Assembly (NCBI RefSeq): GCF_019097595.1
Contig: NC_080726.1
Location: 19,197,705 to 19,261,704, forward strand
DNA: 64,000 nt
From: Hemibagrus wyckioides
Taxonomy: Eukaryota > Chordata > Actinopteri > Siluriformes > Bagridae
Direction of reading: 5' to 3'
The notes beneath the pieces were generated by a model, which ran no database searches, was not told the origin of the DNA, and saw only the letters and a program-made list of their open reading frames with translations. Position 1 is the first letter of the stretch. The number at the start of each line of letters is the position of its first letter. The position numbers were made by a program, and so were the translations under genes. This document shows positions 47,225 through 57,980 of the stretch, one piece after another.

Positions 47225-50200
47225 ACCCACTCTTTGGCCTCAAGCTTGATGTTATAGAACTACAGCTATGTGTTTTATATATATATATATATATATATAT
47301 CATATGCATGAATTATAGAACGTCTGGCAGCGTTGTCCTTCGCCATCTCCTTTCAGATCCAACATCCTTCTACTTCTCCACTCATTAACATCTCTCTGAG
47401 CATATGAGGTCAAAAAGTTAGCGTGCGTGTGTGTGGATAGTGATGGTGTGTTTAATCATTAATAGAGAGCTCAGCAAAGAAAAGGTCAATGGCTTCAAAC
47501 AAGATATCTCAAGATTTTCCTTCAGCTTTAAATGCAATATGGTGAATTTAACAAGAAAAACTTGGTGGATATTTAAGAATTGTTAGCCACTTCCAGGGCT
47601 TTGGGAATCCTGCTGTTGTAGGGTTCTATTAAATCTAGCAGAGAAACAGAAATATAAATGTCGAAATATTGGTAGTAACAAACATGTAAATAAATAAATC
47701 TGAAAATCTATAAGTAATATGTATATCAAACATTATAAAATAGGATAGAACAAATATACAAATCAATAAATAAAAATAAATTGATTTATCTTAGAAATTT
47801 TGTCCATAACAATTACTAAAGTAAATGTTACACAAGCACAAATGTATTAGTTTTTATTAATTTATAAACAAAATGTTTATTTTTCTTCGATGTCTAACCT
47901 CGAGTTAGACTTTTATTTTATAATATTTTGACTGATCACTTATTCTGAATTATTAGCACTTAAATTCAATTATGAATAGAATTAACAATTTCTTAGTATA
48001 ATTATATTAATTATTAAAAGGTTTGTTTAGTAATTTAGAGTTCAATTCAATTTTAATGCTATTTAATTCATGACATTAAAATAAAATGAGTTAAAAAGTT
48101 CAATCTTTGACTTTGACACCTGAGCCAAATCCAATGTTTCAGACATTTCTATAAAAAGTTTCCTGAATATTTGATCTCTAACTGTTGAATAATAATATTG
48201 ACTGTCAGTTCACTCTTCTGGTTTTATTCGTCATCTGCACTTCTTTCTTTAAAATCCGACACGAACCTGAGCCTCATCCAAAGCAGTCGGAAGATTCCAC
48301 TGGTGTAGAAACGCCTCGGCTGAATGCAGACGATGAAAAGTTTGCGTATGCGTTTGTGTGTAATGCATCACTGTGACACATCAACACACTCATAAATTAC
48401 CACGAAGGAGCTTAGAGCAGCGCAAACCTACGAAGCAGTGCAGCGTAACAGCACATCCTGATAGGTGTGTGTCTGTGTGTGTGTGATTTAAACACACATT
48501 CATCACCTTAGTGTAAAAAAAAAAAAGCTCTGAGAGAGTACACACATCGCCTCCTCGCTTCCTGTGAGCATACAGTCAAAAACTAGCAAATTAAAAGGTA
48601 AACAGGAAGCGGTGTTTATACAGTATTAGCCTAAATAAAACGGGTGGGGATGATAACTATCTAGAGTGAGAATTATTCACTCACAATTCACACCTCTGAG
48701 GAGCTCAGTGGTGAAGATGCGGGAAAGCTGACACTGAAGACCCCTGTAAGTGTCGAATAAACATCTCCTGACTGAAAACCACACTGTATCGATGATTACA
48801 GACATTTTTTCGTGATATGTGATAATAAGCATAGCTAATAATCTGTGTTTCTCTCTCGCTTTGTTGAGCTACACATGCTACTCCTGAGCTCCCAGTCTTC
48901 CTGACCCCCTTCCCCCCTCTGGACCTGCCTCATGGAAATAGGTTTGAACGGCAATTGCCACAAACAGTTCTGCACTCAAATCCCCATCAGTTGTCGGAAC
49001 CTCAACAAAATAGACTTCTTGTTAAAACTAGAAAGGATGTCTTGGTTACACAATTCATACAGTATACAGTCAGAGAGGAGAAATGATTTTACAATCACAC
49101 TCTGTGTCACTCAGATGAGGATGAGGTTTCCTTTTGAGTCTTCAAGGTTTCTTCCTCAGGGAGTTTTTCCATACCACTGTCACCTCAGGCTTGCTCATTA
49201 GGGAGAAATTAATCTAAATATTAAATCTAAAGTGTAGCATTTTTATTTAAAAAATTGATATTGAAGTTTCTGTAAAGCTGCTTTGTGACGACGTCCATTG
49301 TTAAAAGCGATATACAAATAATACAGGTGAATTAAATTGAATTGAAGTTGATGAATGAGTTCCTGATAAAGTGCTTGGTGAGTATATTTATTTTTTGTTG
49401 TGTGGACGGGCTTTTTAATATGGTCACAACCTTCCTGTGAAGAAACTTTTCTGCGATTTTGGATCTGGGATTTGTGCAAGGACGTTTAAGATTTTAAAAA
49501 ATCTGCACCAAGAACCTCATGCCTCCAGACCACCTTCATTCATCCTCTCCAACATGCTAACCGCTGACACCATTCCACTTTGTGACTAAACACATGCTCT
49601 TTTGTTCATGTTTGACATGTCTGGGACTTGTAAATATTTGTGAATATGTTAAAAGTTGATGTTATTTGTCTGCTACAAGCTCCCCCCTCCCCCCCCTTTT
49701 TACAGTTATTTTTCTCAAAATGAATCGATTCAAACAAATTTATCATTAATTCAGATTTTTTAAAAATTTTTATTCTACTGTTTAATAATATATAAATGAA
49801 TTCAAAACATTCATTGTTATAGCACAGTGCTGCTCAAGTCTTATTAAAGCCATTAAGTGAAATCCCTGGATTCTGATTGGTCGGAAAAGTGCTGATTGAT
49901 TTTCAGTTGCATTGTAATTCGTCCTGATATGTTATTGTTTCTATAGCAACAGCTCATTCATACTTTAAACCTTTTTAAAATCGTATAAATTGTGAAATTA
50001 ACTGCTTATTATCATATTTAAAATAAATAAGCAAATGCATAATCCACACATACTTTAAGGAGTTCTTCACATCAGCGCCAACATGCACACAATTTCAGAA
50101 CGTAGTGGGAACACTATGTGAACTGACCACTTATCTGCGAAACATATGCTCTTTTGTTCATGTTTGACATGTCTGGGACTTGTAAATATTTGTGAATATG

Positions 50201-52343
50201 TTAAAAGTTGATGTTATTTGTTTGCTACAAGCTCCGCCCCCCATTTTTTTGGATCCACGGGGTGTCCCATGCTTCTGTACACACACCTCAGCTAGAACAA
50301 AACACATGTATGTGATTTAAAGCAGCTGGCAAGATTAACAACCGGCAGAGTGTGTGTGTGTGTGTGTGTGTGTGTAGGGCACGTGTTTGATCGATTACGG
50401 CAGCAGTTTCAAATGAGAGGTCACGATCTGCAAAAAGCCCCAGAAGAAATGTGTGGGTTGATACACACACAAACACACACACACACACAGCTGTACTAGA
50501 GACATGCACTGATGCACATGCACATGAAAACAAACACATCTTCTGTTCCTCACAGACAGACAGACAGACAGACAGACAGACGGACAGCTGAATCAGAGAC
50601 ATGCAGTGTTAGAGTGTGCATAAACACAGCCCCTCACAGACAGACAGACAGACAGACAGGCGCCAATAAGTGCCTTTGTTCTCATCGGCTGCTTTTGTGT
50701 ATTTTAGAAAAATTGCTCAGGGAGTTAAAAAGCGTTTTAGAATTGCCAAGAGAACAAAAACTGAAGAATCAGCCATGTTTTATTCACGAGCTTCATTTTT
50801 TCTAACCGTCGCGTCGCAATCTTTATTTTTGTCTAAGCGAATACTAATTCATTCGTGGGGAAAAATGAGTCCTGCGAAGCGCCGTTTTAGTTACTTTTGT
50901 CTTTGTCTAATCCCGCATGGCCCGGCTGGTGTTTTAGAAATAAATTCAGTTCTTCTTTTAGCGCACTTTGCACAAAAGCCTCGCTCCTTCCTCACACTTT
51001 GTCCTCCTCGAATAAACGGAAACAATGAATCGAAAGGGATTTGCTTCGAGTCATTAAACAAAAAGAGGCTTGGATGTTAGCTTTCGGGCCGAGTTATTTA
51101 TTATTCATGCATTTTCATGTGGTGAAATATCACAGGGTTAGGAGCGGACTGGATTAGATTTATTAGTGAAGTATCGCACCGGGACTTTAACTTTGTCCAT
51201 ATCCATCAAGTCAGGGATATTTTTTAACGGACCGATCCAGAAAGATTACGGCGTATTTTACGGTCTATAAAATGACATAAATCCCGTCTGAATTGTTATG
51301 TCTAAAATGTAAAGACTATGTTGTGTCCTGTGGGGAACGGAGAAAAAAATAGACACCGTGGCTGTGAAGGGTGTTTTATGTAAGTTGTTGTGTTCTTAGC
51401 AGACATAAAGCCTACATACATATTATGATTACATTTTGCCCGAATTCCTCCACAGATCTGCTTTCTGCTCCCAACCCATAGGTCGGTGTGAAATTCCAAC
51501 ATTCTAGCAGCTAGCTGCTGTGTCCTGAAGCCAGCTGTGCTATGTGCCTGTGTTTTGAACCTCTTCATCTCTCGAATAACGGCCCTAAACGGCCCAGAGG
51601 TCCCTTTGATGGGCTTTTTTTTGTATTTACTCCTGAGCTGCAGAGGTATACGGCTTTACGACTTTGCACACAATCCTCGCTGTCCTGTGCTCCCCATCTC
51701 ACCTTGCCGCACTTCAGCTATGAAATCCAGTATGAGAAGAGGATGAAACAGCTGCTCAGCCATATAACAGGGATTGATCGCTGTTCGTATATAACGGTGC
51801 AAGGTAAAGCAGATTTTGCAGGTGCTAGTCAACTAAAATGTGCACTTTTTATTGCGAAAACAAATAAAAACAACAGTGAAGCAGAAAGAGTCATGAAAAA
51901 ACTCAGCCAATTCTGTAGTCAGCTGCTGCCTTTGACTCTACTGGGAAAAACATCCTTTTGCTTTAATGAAACAATTGTATGGTTAAAACTGCAGCGCTGT
52001 GGCCACTCCTGAAAGGATTTCCCCTGTAGTTATTAATTGTTGTCCTTCTAGGCTAAATAAAAAATTGGGTCATGATGTGAAATAGTGTATTCAGAGCCAC
52101 TGGTTGTGAATAGTTATTCAATCCCACTCAGCTAGCTCTAACCCTCCCTCCAGAGACAGGAGGATTTTTTGTACTGTATGGTTTTTATTTTTGCAGAAAA
52201 CTACAAACTTGTTTGAACTGGTGAAATAGCAGGACACATATTCCAGATATCCATATTCATATAAATTCTTTATATTTGTTTATTTGTTCTATTAATTGTT
52301 TCCCTTTGTACAGATATTTTATTATAACTATTTTTTATTCAAC

Positions 52344-52416
<73 letters not shown>

Positions 52417-55400
52417 TATATAGCATTCCACCACTAGTGCTTCCACATGTGTGTATTTTATGAACCGCTACGTGTTAATACGATTAACAGATCTATCATT
52501 TTGCACATTTATTACATCCAGTACGGTTTTTTTTTTTATGTTTACATGAAGTGCTTGGTGTACAAGTCCCTGGGAATGAGCTGTTGCCATGGAAACGAAA
52601 ATGTATTAGAAGGAGTTCACATGAAGGTGCTGCTGCATTACTGTCAGAGCTGCTGCTGTGGAAAATGAATCAACACCTTCTGACCAATCAGAATCCAGAA
52701 TTCCACAGCGCTGTGGTGAAATGAATAAACAGCAAAATGAATGAATAATTTAAGAACTAAAGAGAGGTGCTACTCTTAAAAGTGAATTAAATGCCATCTT
52801 ACAAAGTGTACAAGTGTATAATAGACAATACTGATAACACTTTCTATTCTTCTATCTTTTTCTAACCCTCTCTCCTTCCTCTCTGTGTCTCACTCTCCCT
52901 CCCTCTATTTTTTTTGACAGCTTGTGTGTGTGTGTGTGTGTGTGTGTGTTGATGGCTGAGTGACCTGCACTTATTGTTAAAGACATTCGCACTTCTTTTT
53001 TTCTCCTACTACGTCTGTGTTTTTTTCTAATATCATGTTCCCCTTGGAGCAAAAGTGTCAACACTAAATCAACAATAAAGTACACAAATATGACATCAGA
53101 GACTAAAGGTGCTCTGTGTGTGTGTGTGTTCTCATTCTGTGGCCCTCTAGAGCCCCAGTGCTTGCATTCGGCCTTAATTACTCTCGAGTGCCTCTTCTCG
53201 TGTCCTAATTAGGGGATGATTAAGAGGCTGACTTCGAAGGCAGTGCAAGTCACCTGACCTGCAGATCAGTTGCCAGGTTGCACGGCAAAACACGACCACA
53301 TTCTCACCACTATATTATTTTTGCTATGAGATACAGATGACCAGCAGATCTATTTTTATATCAATATTTCATCTCATTTTGAGAAATGAAGAATATTCCA
53401 TTTCCTGTAGTGCGTCAGAGGCAGGGAAGGAAACACGGGCGCCTGAGTCTGGTCTCTGATGCCACAGCGTGTCTAATTGCTTACTCTGAACTGGGCAAGT
53501 GTGGATAATGGAGCTATTTAACAGTTAAATGACTCCATTTAACCACTCTACCTCATTGCTTTCACCTTCGAGGCATAGACAATGAACATTGTCTTTACAA
53601 TTTACTTTTCCATTACACTTAATACTGTACATTACTAACACCACCATTTTTTCCTCCAATAAATAAATAAATAAATAAAATAAATAAATAAAATACAAAA
53701 ATTCCATTATTTTGTACTAATGTTTTAAAAAATGTTATCCATTACTACCTGGGAAACTCATCATGCATCATACAATAGGATGCATTTAATTAAATCTAAT
53801 CATTTGGAAGCCGCTATTGACAGTCCATTTGTATTTCATATGTATTCATTTTTATTAAAAACTAAATCACAACACACTCTTAGCTTTTGTGCCAATTTAA
53901 GTATATTGAATCTTATCCACACAGTTCAATAATGCTAGGTTTCTGTTGCATGTCACCTACTTGCAGCTAGAAATGCTAGCTTTTTAAGTTTAAGTGTAAT
54001 TAATTACCCCAACCTTTTAGCTGCACATCTAACTTCATTACAATAATAAAAAAAAAGAAATATTTTGGCAATTTCATCTCAATGACACAGAAACAATTCT
54101 ATGAGGTTGTTAATTTTTTTGCCTCTTCCATCTCTCATCATGCCGTACTCTACACACTGCTGTTATTATGTTGAAACTAGCTTTCTGGCTTCAGATTTAA
54201 AATAACCATTCTGGCCACCTGGGTCCACCCAGGTTCTCTACCAAGTGTATTATTTAATATATATATTTCAACAGTTATTAAACACACACACACATATATA
54301 TATATATGGTTTTTTTTTTCAAAGAATAAATTGCATTTCTTGAACATAAAAGGCCACTAGATCATCCTTGACCTGAGGGCTGTTTGTTGCCTGTAAACTT
54401 TCGAGCACGCACAGCTGACTGATTCAAAGTCAAGGCCGCTTGTGACCTTTAGTGACCCTACAATAAATAACAAGCTGGATAGCATGGGTCATGTGAGCAG
54501 TGTCCTCCTACACACACACACCCACAGAGCATTGATCCACACAGCCACACACACACAAACACACTGGTATAACATCCTGACCAACAAATTCCATGTTCTT
54601 GTGTATTACTGTAGCTATGTGTATATATATATATATATATATACAGTATAAAGAGAAAGAATTGAGATGAGAAAATGTTAGATTAGGGGAATGGGGCAGG
54701 GCTCGCATGTTAACCTCGCACCCCCAGGTTTTGGGGATTGATTCTGACCTCCCATGTATTTAGTGTCTGTATGTTCTCCCTGTGCTTTGGGGGTTTCCTC
54801 CGGGTTTTCCGGTTTCCTCTCTCAGTCCAAAGACAGCATGTAGACCGACTGGCATGTCTAAATTATCCATACTGTGTGAATGGGTGTGTGTGTGTGTTAG
54901 TGTGTGATTGTGCCCTGTGATAGGTTGGTACCCTGTTCAGTCTGTCCTCCACCTTGTCCTGCAAGTCGTCCTGTTGTTCTCTATCCATAAATTCTAAATA
55001 AATCTTTATTAAGCTTCACCTTATCAACAAGTTCAAAGTAATTTCCTTAAATCTGTACGTCCTCCAAACTTTCTCTACACAGACAAACCTAACTACAAAA
55101 ATCTGTCAAATGTTCTATTTTCTAGCTAATTAACAAACAGATTTATTAAAAAAAAGTCCAACGCAGCTCCCTTCAACTGCTGATAATAGCACAGATATTA
55201 TAATCTCTCGCAGTCCTGCAGATCTGTAACAGTTTCTATTTACACCTTGAATCTTCCACTAATTCGCTTGACAGAAGTAAAAAATATCAGAAGTGAAGTG
55301 TTCATAAAAACAACAAAGCGAAAGACAAAATGTCTGCCAAAATCTCTGCCAGTCTTCCTGCTCTCTCAGGCATGTGTGCCACGGATCTTCTTCAACTCTG

Positions 55401-56767
55401 AAACTCTTCAAAGGACCTTTGTTCTTCTGAAACACTTCTGAAAGATTCATCTGATGGATAGAGCTGATCTCTGTCTTCAAAACTCTTTGAGATAATTGAT
55501 TACGGTCGGATCAAACATGATTAATCTGCTCACTTTGAAAAATAAATAACAGAGTCTGTCTTTGACTCTGGGACAAACTTAGTTTCTTAGTGCTAGAATC
55601 TGAGATAAAGAACAAATCAAGGATGTGACATGCGACTGAGCAAAAAAAAAAAAAAAAGAATGAAGGATACACCTCCATTCAAATAGACACACAGGCAAAT
55701 GTAATTACATAGTTTGGACTGTGAATGAAAAGTAAATGTGATTCATCACTCTAGACCACCTTCTTCAATTGCACCAAGGTCTTTCGTTTAGGTCAGAAGT
55801 CAGTATGGGACCATTCTGCAGCTACACAAGCTGCAATACACTATGACTCCTGACACATTTCTATCAGGGCAAGCATTTAATTCTTGAGCAATCTGTGCTA
55901 CATAAGCTCTTCTGTAGGATCAGACCTGCCCATGTGCATCATTAGCATTGAGTGCCAGTTGTAATCAGTTGTAATTTCTTGGACCAGTTTTGGTAGGCAC
56001 GAACCACTCCGTACCAGAAACACCCCCATAAGACCTTTTGTTTTTGAGATGCTCTGACCCAGTCATCTAGCCATCACAATTTGGCCTTTGTCAGTGTTGC
56101 TCAGATACTTACACTTGGCCATTTTCGAGAACTGACCACCTGAGAACTGGTTTATATATTGCTGCCTAAGAGTAACCCTACTGTCAGAAGTTAATCAATG
56201 CTATTCACTTCACCTGAATGCACACAAACTTTTACTTTAGCTGTTCCACCTCTAAAATCAGTCTTGTTAATAACCTGAAAGAGCCAAAGAGGTTACTGCA
56301 TGGGCGGGGCTATGTGCTGTGATGCATACACACATACTATAGCTCAGGCATGATGATGGGGATAACTTGACAACTCCCAGTTACCACTGCTTTGATGATA
56401 TTTGATTAGTTATTGGATTGATAAAAAAAAAAGTAACATATGTAATTATAGATATGGTTTCCCTGAACAGATATTAATGTTTAAAAGGAGTCCCTATTGT
56501 CAATCTTTAATAAATGAAAAAAAAGTGTGATGATGTCAGAGGAATAAAACATTTCAGACGATTTTATTTGTTCTAGGAAAAGAATGAACTTTGGAGTGCT
56601 AGCAGTAAATCACTCACTGGTTTATCGGCTTCTTCACTCACCTGATGGATTGAGCAGCCTCCAGGTGATGGACGGATCAGGCCGACCGTTAGCAAGACAG
56701 CTAAGGGTGACGTTACTGCCTTCGTTCACCGTGACGTCCTCAGACACTCTGTAAATGTAGGCAGGAA
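37314..56767 (-). CDS. lsamp: limbic system-associated membrane protein, exons 3-7 (5' part beyond window)
   Basis: IgLON cell-adhesion molecule on the outer neuronal surface. It acts by homophilic and heterophilic IgLON contacts in axon targeting and neurite growth. Exons on the - strand are 56642-56767, 42341-42472, 40316-40436, 38949-39097 and 37314-37414, with all GT-AG borders and phases consistent (1,1,2,1). Together they encode Ig domain 2 ([16 protein letters not shown] to [10 protein letters not shown]), Ig domain 3 ([20 protein letters not shown] to [15 protein letters not shown]) and the C-terminus [10 protein letters not shown] followed by a Leu-rich tail ending LLKC, which matches LSAMP and its GPI signal. 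About 210 residues are present. The signal peptide and Ig1 exons are not seen before 64000. Some Ig2-Ig3 residues look more like NTM/OPCML, but the C-terminus and the gap43 neighbour point to lsamp. Confidence 0.93.
37721..37802. repeat. (AAT)n-(ATT)n perfect palindrome
   Basis: About 13 AAT units run directly into about 13 ATT units, so the two arms (about 41 bases each) are exact complements with no loop. It lies in the last lsamp intron. Confidence 0.95.
38150..38830. repeat. degenerate 36-bp array, left part
   Basis: Repeated copies of a unit containing attagtgggattagtctctg followed by catgctaagcaaat. The first two clear copies start at 38155 and 38191 (36 bp apart). Later copies drift. 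The array resumes at 40020-40255 on the other side of lsamp exon 6. Confidence 0.75.
38949..39097 (-). CDS. lsamp: lsamp exon 6 (second half of Ig domain 3)
   Basis: Acceptor TTTCTTGCTCCAG, donor CTACA/GTGAGT. Encodes [18 protein letters not shown] and then [19 protein letters not shown]. The C-strand cysteine sits in the DxGxYxC Ig motif, and there are sequons at NVT, NYT and NAT. Confidence 0.97.
39467..40008 (-). mobile_element. rearranged Tc1-like fragment (copy 3)
   Basis: The right end is a Tc1 inverted repeat (complement begins CACTATATTGCC) followed by TA at 40009-40010. Read on the - strand, an internal deletion joins the leader to the central transposase region ([36 protein letters not shown]), then a frameshifted C-terminus. 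At 39498/39497 the element's 3' end is joined to an inverted piece of its own coding region (ggcctggctcacagtttctg). Beyond 39467 is an AT/ACAT microsatellite. The junction is the same as in copy 2 at 9912/9913. Confidence 0.9.
40020..40255. repeat. degenerate 36-bp array, right part
   Basis: Further copies of the gggattagtctctgcatgct type unit (40087, 40116, 40152, 40190), between the Tc1 fragment and lsamp exon 5. Confidence 0.65.
40316..40436 (-). CDS. lsamp: lsamp exon 5 (first half of Ig domain 3)
   Basis: Acceptor CCGTATAG, donor AAGAG/GTACAA. With the preceding exon it forms [20 protein letters not shown], then the Ig domain 3 first cysteine (VLQCD) and [10 protein letters not shown], the conserved Trp of the fold. 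Confidence 0.97.
40437..42340 (-). other. lsamp intron 4
   Basis: Contains (CA)n at 41041-41056, (TTTA)n at 41578-41611 and the SINE at 41999-42185. The remainder shows no exon. Confidence 0.85.
41999..42185 (-). mobile_element. tRNA-Glu-derived SINE with 17-bp target duplication
   Basis: Flanked by two identical 17-bp direct repeats, AAGTGACTAGAAGGACT, at 41982-41998 and 42186-42202. On the - strand the head reads cctcctggtggtccaatggc, which contains a full Pol III A box (TGGTCCAATGG). A B-box-like gggtttgattctc follows. The whole head follows tRNA-Glu, with TTC at the anticodon position. The tail is a short (CAA)n-like run (seen as TTG repeats at 42000-42011). This is a complete, clean SINE insertion in lsamp intron 4. 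The flanking duplications show LINE-type retroposition. Confidence 0.9.
42341..42472 (-). CDS. lsamp: lsamp exon 4 (second half of Ig domain 2)
   Basis: Acceptor TCTGTTTCAG, donor AACT/GTAAGT. Encodes [20 protein letters not shown], then [16 protein letters not shown] and VNVIVN. It contains the second cysteine of Ig2 in YEC. Confidence 0.97.
44106..44586. repeat. 480-bp purine (GA)n block with higher-order units
   Basis: Almost pure A/G on the + strand. About ten higher-order units begin gggagcaggagagagtgaga or gggagcaggagagagcgaga, separated by (GA)n of varying length. Long Ser-Leu or Arg-Glu open frames here are repeat artefacts. Confidence 0.95.
44938..45835 (+). repeat. 0.9-kb dispersed repeat, copy A
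   Basis: Nearly identical to 49236-50140 (copy B), with scattered substitutions and one small divergent block near 45182. Contains ctgtaaagctgctttgtgac and the gattctgattggtcggaaaa segment. It also appears in shorter pieces elsewhere in the window. Confidence 0.9.
45985..46676. repeat. purine-rich minisatellite (gagagacacagagagaaact)
   Basis: Irregular tandem copies of gagagacacagagagaaact and gacaaactgagagacac. Nearly all purine, with a pure (GA)n core at 46303-46348. Long Leu-Ser-Val open frames on the - strand are artefacts of this repeat. Confidence 0.93.
46735..46798. repeat. (CT)n-(GT)n microsatellite
   Basis: About 25 CT units followed by GT units. Strand asymmetry is opposite to the neighbouring purine blocks, so the pair could form an inverted GA/CT structure. 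Confidence 0.92.
47166..47300. repeat. (CA)n and (TA)n microsatellites
   Basis: (CA)n at 47189-47222 and (TA)n at 47277-47300 inside lsamp intron 3. Confidence 0.9.
48845..49235 (+). repeat. dispersed fish repeat upstream of copy B
   Basis: Contains caaggtttcttcctcaggga, then gtttttccataccactgtca, and ggcttgctcattagggagaa. These phrases commonly precede the 'ctgtaaagctgctttgtgac' segment in fish genomes. The open frame across it is not a gene. Confidence 0.65.
49236..50140 (+). repeat. 0.9-kb dispersed repeat, copy B
   Basis: Counterpart of 44938-45835, offset by about 4.3 kb, same orientation, very high identity over its whole length. Confidence 0.9.
50141..50248 (+). repeat. extra partial copy of the 0.9-kb repeat
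   Basis: Repeats the internal segment from 'catgctcttttgttcatgtt' to 'gctacaagctccgcccccc' a second time directly after copy B. It matches 45289-45395 and 49588-49690. Confidence 0.85.
50350..50660. repeat. (GT)n, (CA)n and two (CAGA)n microsatellites
   Basis: (GT)n at 50349-50375, (CA)n at 50463-50490, and (CAGA)n at 50555-50582 and 50636-50658. The two CAGA runs follow related flanks ('tcctcacagaca' and 'cctcacagaca'). Confidence 0.9.
52345..52413. repeat. (ATT)n microsatellite
   Basis: About 23 ATT units in lsamp intron 3. Confidence 0.95.
52560..52710 (-). repeat. 'ctgattggtcag' dispersed repeat, reverse copy
   Basis: Contains ctgaccaatcagaatccaga and gctgttgccatggaaacg. These are the complements of the phrases at 32845, 45563 and 49867. 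Confidence 0.75.
54676..54965 (+). repeat. decayed SINE-like repeat
   Basis: The left part ends in a B-box-like ggggattgattctgacc. Then come tatgttctccctgtgctttg, gggtttcctccgggttttcc and tgtgccctgtgataggttgg, phrases of a very common fish tRNA-headed repeat. Strongly diverged, with no clear flanking duplication. Confidence 0.65.
55741..56225 (-). pseudogene. decayed Tc1/mariner transposase (older relative)
   Basis: Read on the - strand it follows the same leader and helix-turn-helix region as the MITE at 14957-15490 (for example gggtcagagcatctcaaaaa and tcatatgggggtgttt-like phrases). It continues to a 'gtctagagtgatgaatcac' segment, which corresponds to the WSDES stretch around the first catalytic Asp. 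Multiple stops and indels. An older, longer relic of the same family. Inverted repeats were not resolved. Confidence 0.7.
56642..56767 (-). CDS. lsamp: lsamp exon 3 (first half of Ig domain 2)
   Basis: Acceptor TTCCCTTGCAG, donor ATCAG/GTGAGT. Encodes [35 protein letters not shown] and RLLNPS, the canonical LSAMP/IgLON start of Ig2 with first cysteine and Trp. The preceding intron runs past 64000. The exon coding Ig1 is not seen in 56768-64000. Confidence 0.97.
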
Positions 56768-56897
56768 CTGCAAGGGAAAACGAATCAAGTGTGAAACTTC
56801 ATTATACACATAAATATCGAACACCACATTCTAGTGGCCATGCAAAAATAATGAAGGATTTACAGTTAAAAAAAAAGCTGAAACATTCCTTGTTCTA

Positions 56898-57015
56898 ATT
56901 CAAGATTCAAGATTCAAGAAGCTTTATTGTCATTTCAACCAAATATAGCTGACGCAGTACATAGTGAAATGAAACAACGTTTCTCCAGGACCTGGTGCTA
57001 CATAAACATACAACA
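56898..57015 (+). repeat. dispersed fish repeat (attcaagattcaag ... gctttattgtcat)
   Basis: Contains attcaagattcaagattcaa, then gctttattgtcatttcaac and tagtgaaatgaaacaacgtt. This is a recurrent fish repeat end. The open frame across it is not a host gene. Confidence 0.6.
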
Positions 57016-57654
57016 ACAAATAGGTTTTAACATACGAACAGACAACGCCTCGAGATTTTGCCTTGACAGTGACAGATGGAACTGCTTCGCTCGTGTACTA
57101 TCAAGCATTAGCATGGGCTTTAGCTCGCTGCTAGCTGCCTTGAAGATCTTACATATTCATTTTCTGCAGGAAGCTTCAGCACCTGATTAGCAGCAAACTC
57201 CTTCTCCACTCAGACTAACTTGTCATCTGATAACAGATGGAATCATCTGCATTAATGAGAAATTTCACACTGATAGCAGCTTTATAGTTAATATCAGCCA
57301 CTTCAGCATGTGTCAGCAAATCACGTAGCAAATTCCTTGGAAATGTATCTGCCTCTGACTCTACAGCATGGCCAAAAGTAAATACCAGCTGGTTTTAACC
57401 ACCAATGACACAATGAGTGTGATGTTAACTCTTGCATGGATCAACTCTGGAAATGAATGTCCACTCCGTCGACACAAATCAATGAAGCTTGACATGATCC
57501 ATTTGCAAGCTTTTCTGCATCGTGTTATATCCAGCTTGTACTGATGATGACAAATCTCAAACTAATGCTTCTTAAGCACTTAAAGCTGTCATCATTGTTC
57601 ATGTTTCTTGGTTAGTGATTAGTGATAGAGAAATTCTTTATTAAGCCCCCCTGA

Positions 57655-57980
57655 CCATCTCACTCTTGTGCTTCTTGAACATCCCATTTCATATTTATTT
57701 ACCTTTTCCACTCTTCTGGGGAGGCTTTCCAATAGATTTTGTGGCATGACTGATGGGGATTTGGGTAATTCTCATACAGCATTAGTGAGATCAAGCACTG
57801 ATGCTGCATGCAGAGACTCCAGTTCATCCCAAAGGTGTTCGGTGGGGTTTAGTCAGAGTCAGGGCTCTGTGCAGGACACAGCTACAGCATACAATAAGGC
57901 ATTATCTCTATACAGTTGTGTAAGTTTGACTTTGTGGAAACAGTTTGGAGAAGAACTGCATACTTTTGGCCATATACCTC
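57655..57980 (-). mobile_element. Tc1-like non-autonomous element, decayed
   Basis: The phrases ttccactcttctggggaggc, cagttcatcccaaaggtgtt and gggctctgtgcaggacac are related to the C-terminal transposase region of the Tc1 elements in this window, but more diverged. The right end contains 'cttttggccatata', an inverted-repeat-like terminus. No open frame. Confidence 0.7.

Larger units (their letters stand above)
42473..56641 (-). other. lsamp intron 3 (about 14.2 kb)
   Basis: Dominated by repeats listed separately: GA blocks at 44.1-46.8 kb, 0.9-kb repeats at 44.9 and 49.2 kb, a SINE-like copy at 54.7 kb and a mariner relic at 55.7 kb. Stretches 42473-44100, 46920-48830, 50250-52340, 52720-54670 and 54970-55735 show no exon. 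They hold short CA/GT, CAGA and T-rich microsatellites. Confidence 0.85.

Noticed and set aside
50670..51080. 136-codon open frame
   Set aside because: No known domain. It begins at a non-ATG codon and no splice context was found.
51542..52012. 156-codon open frame in lsamp intron 3
   Set aside because: No similarity recognised, no promoter or splice evidence, low-complexity-free but plausibly chance. Transcript data could reopen it.
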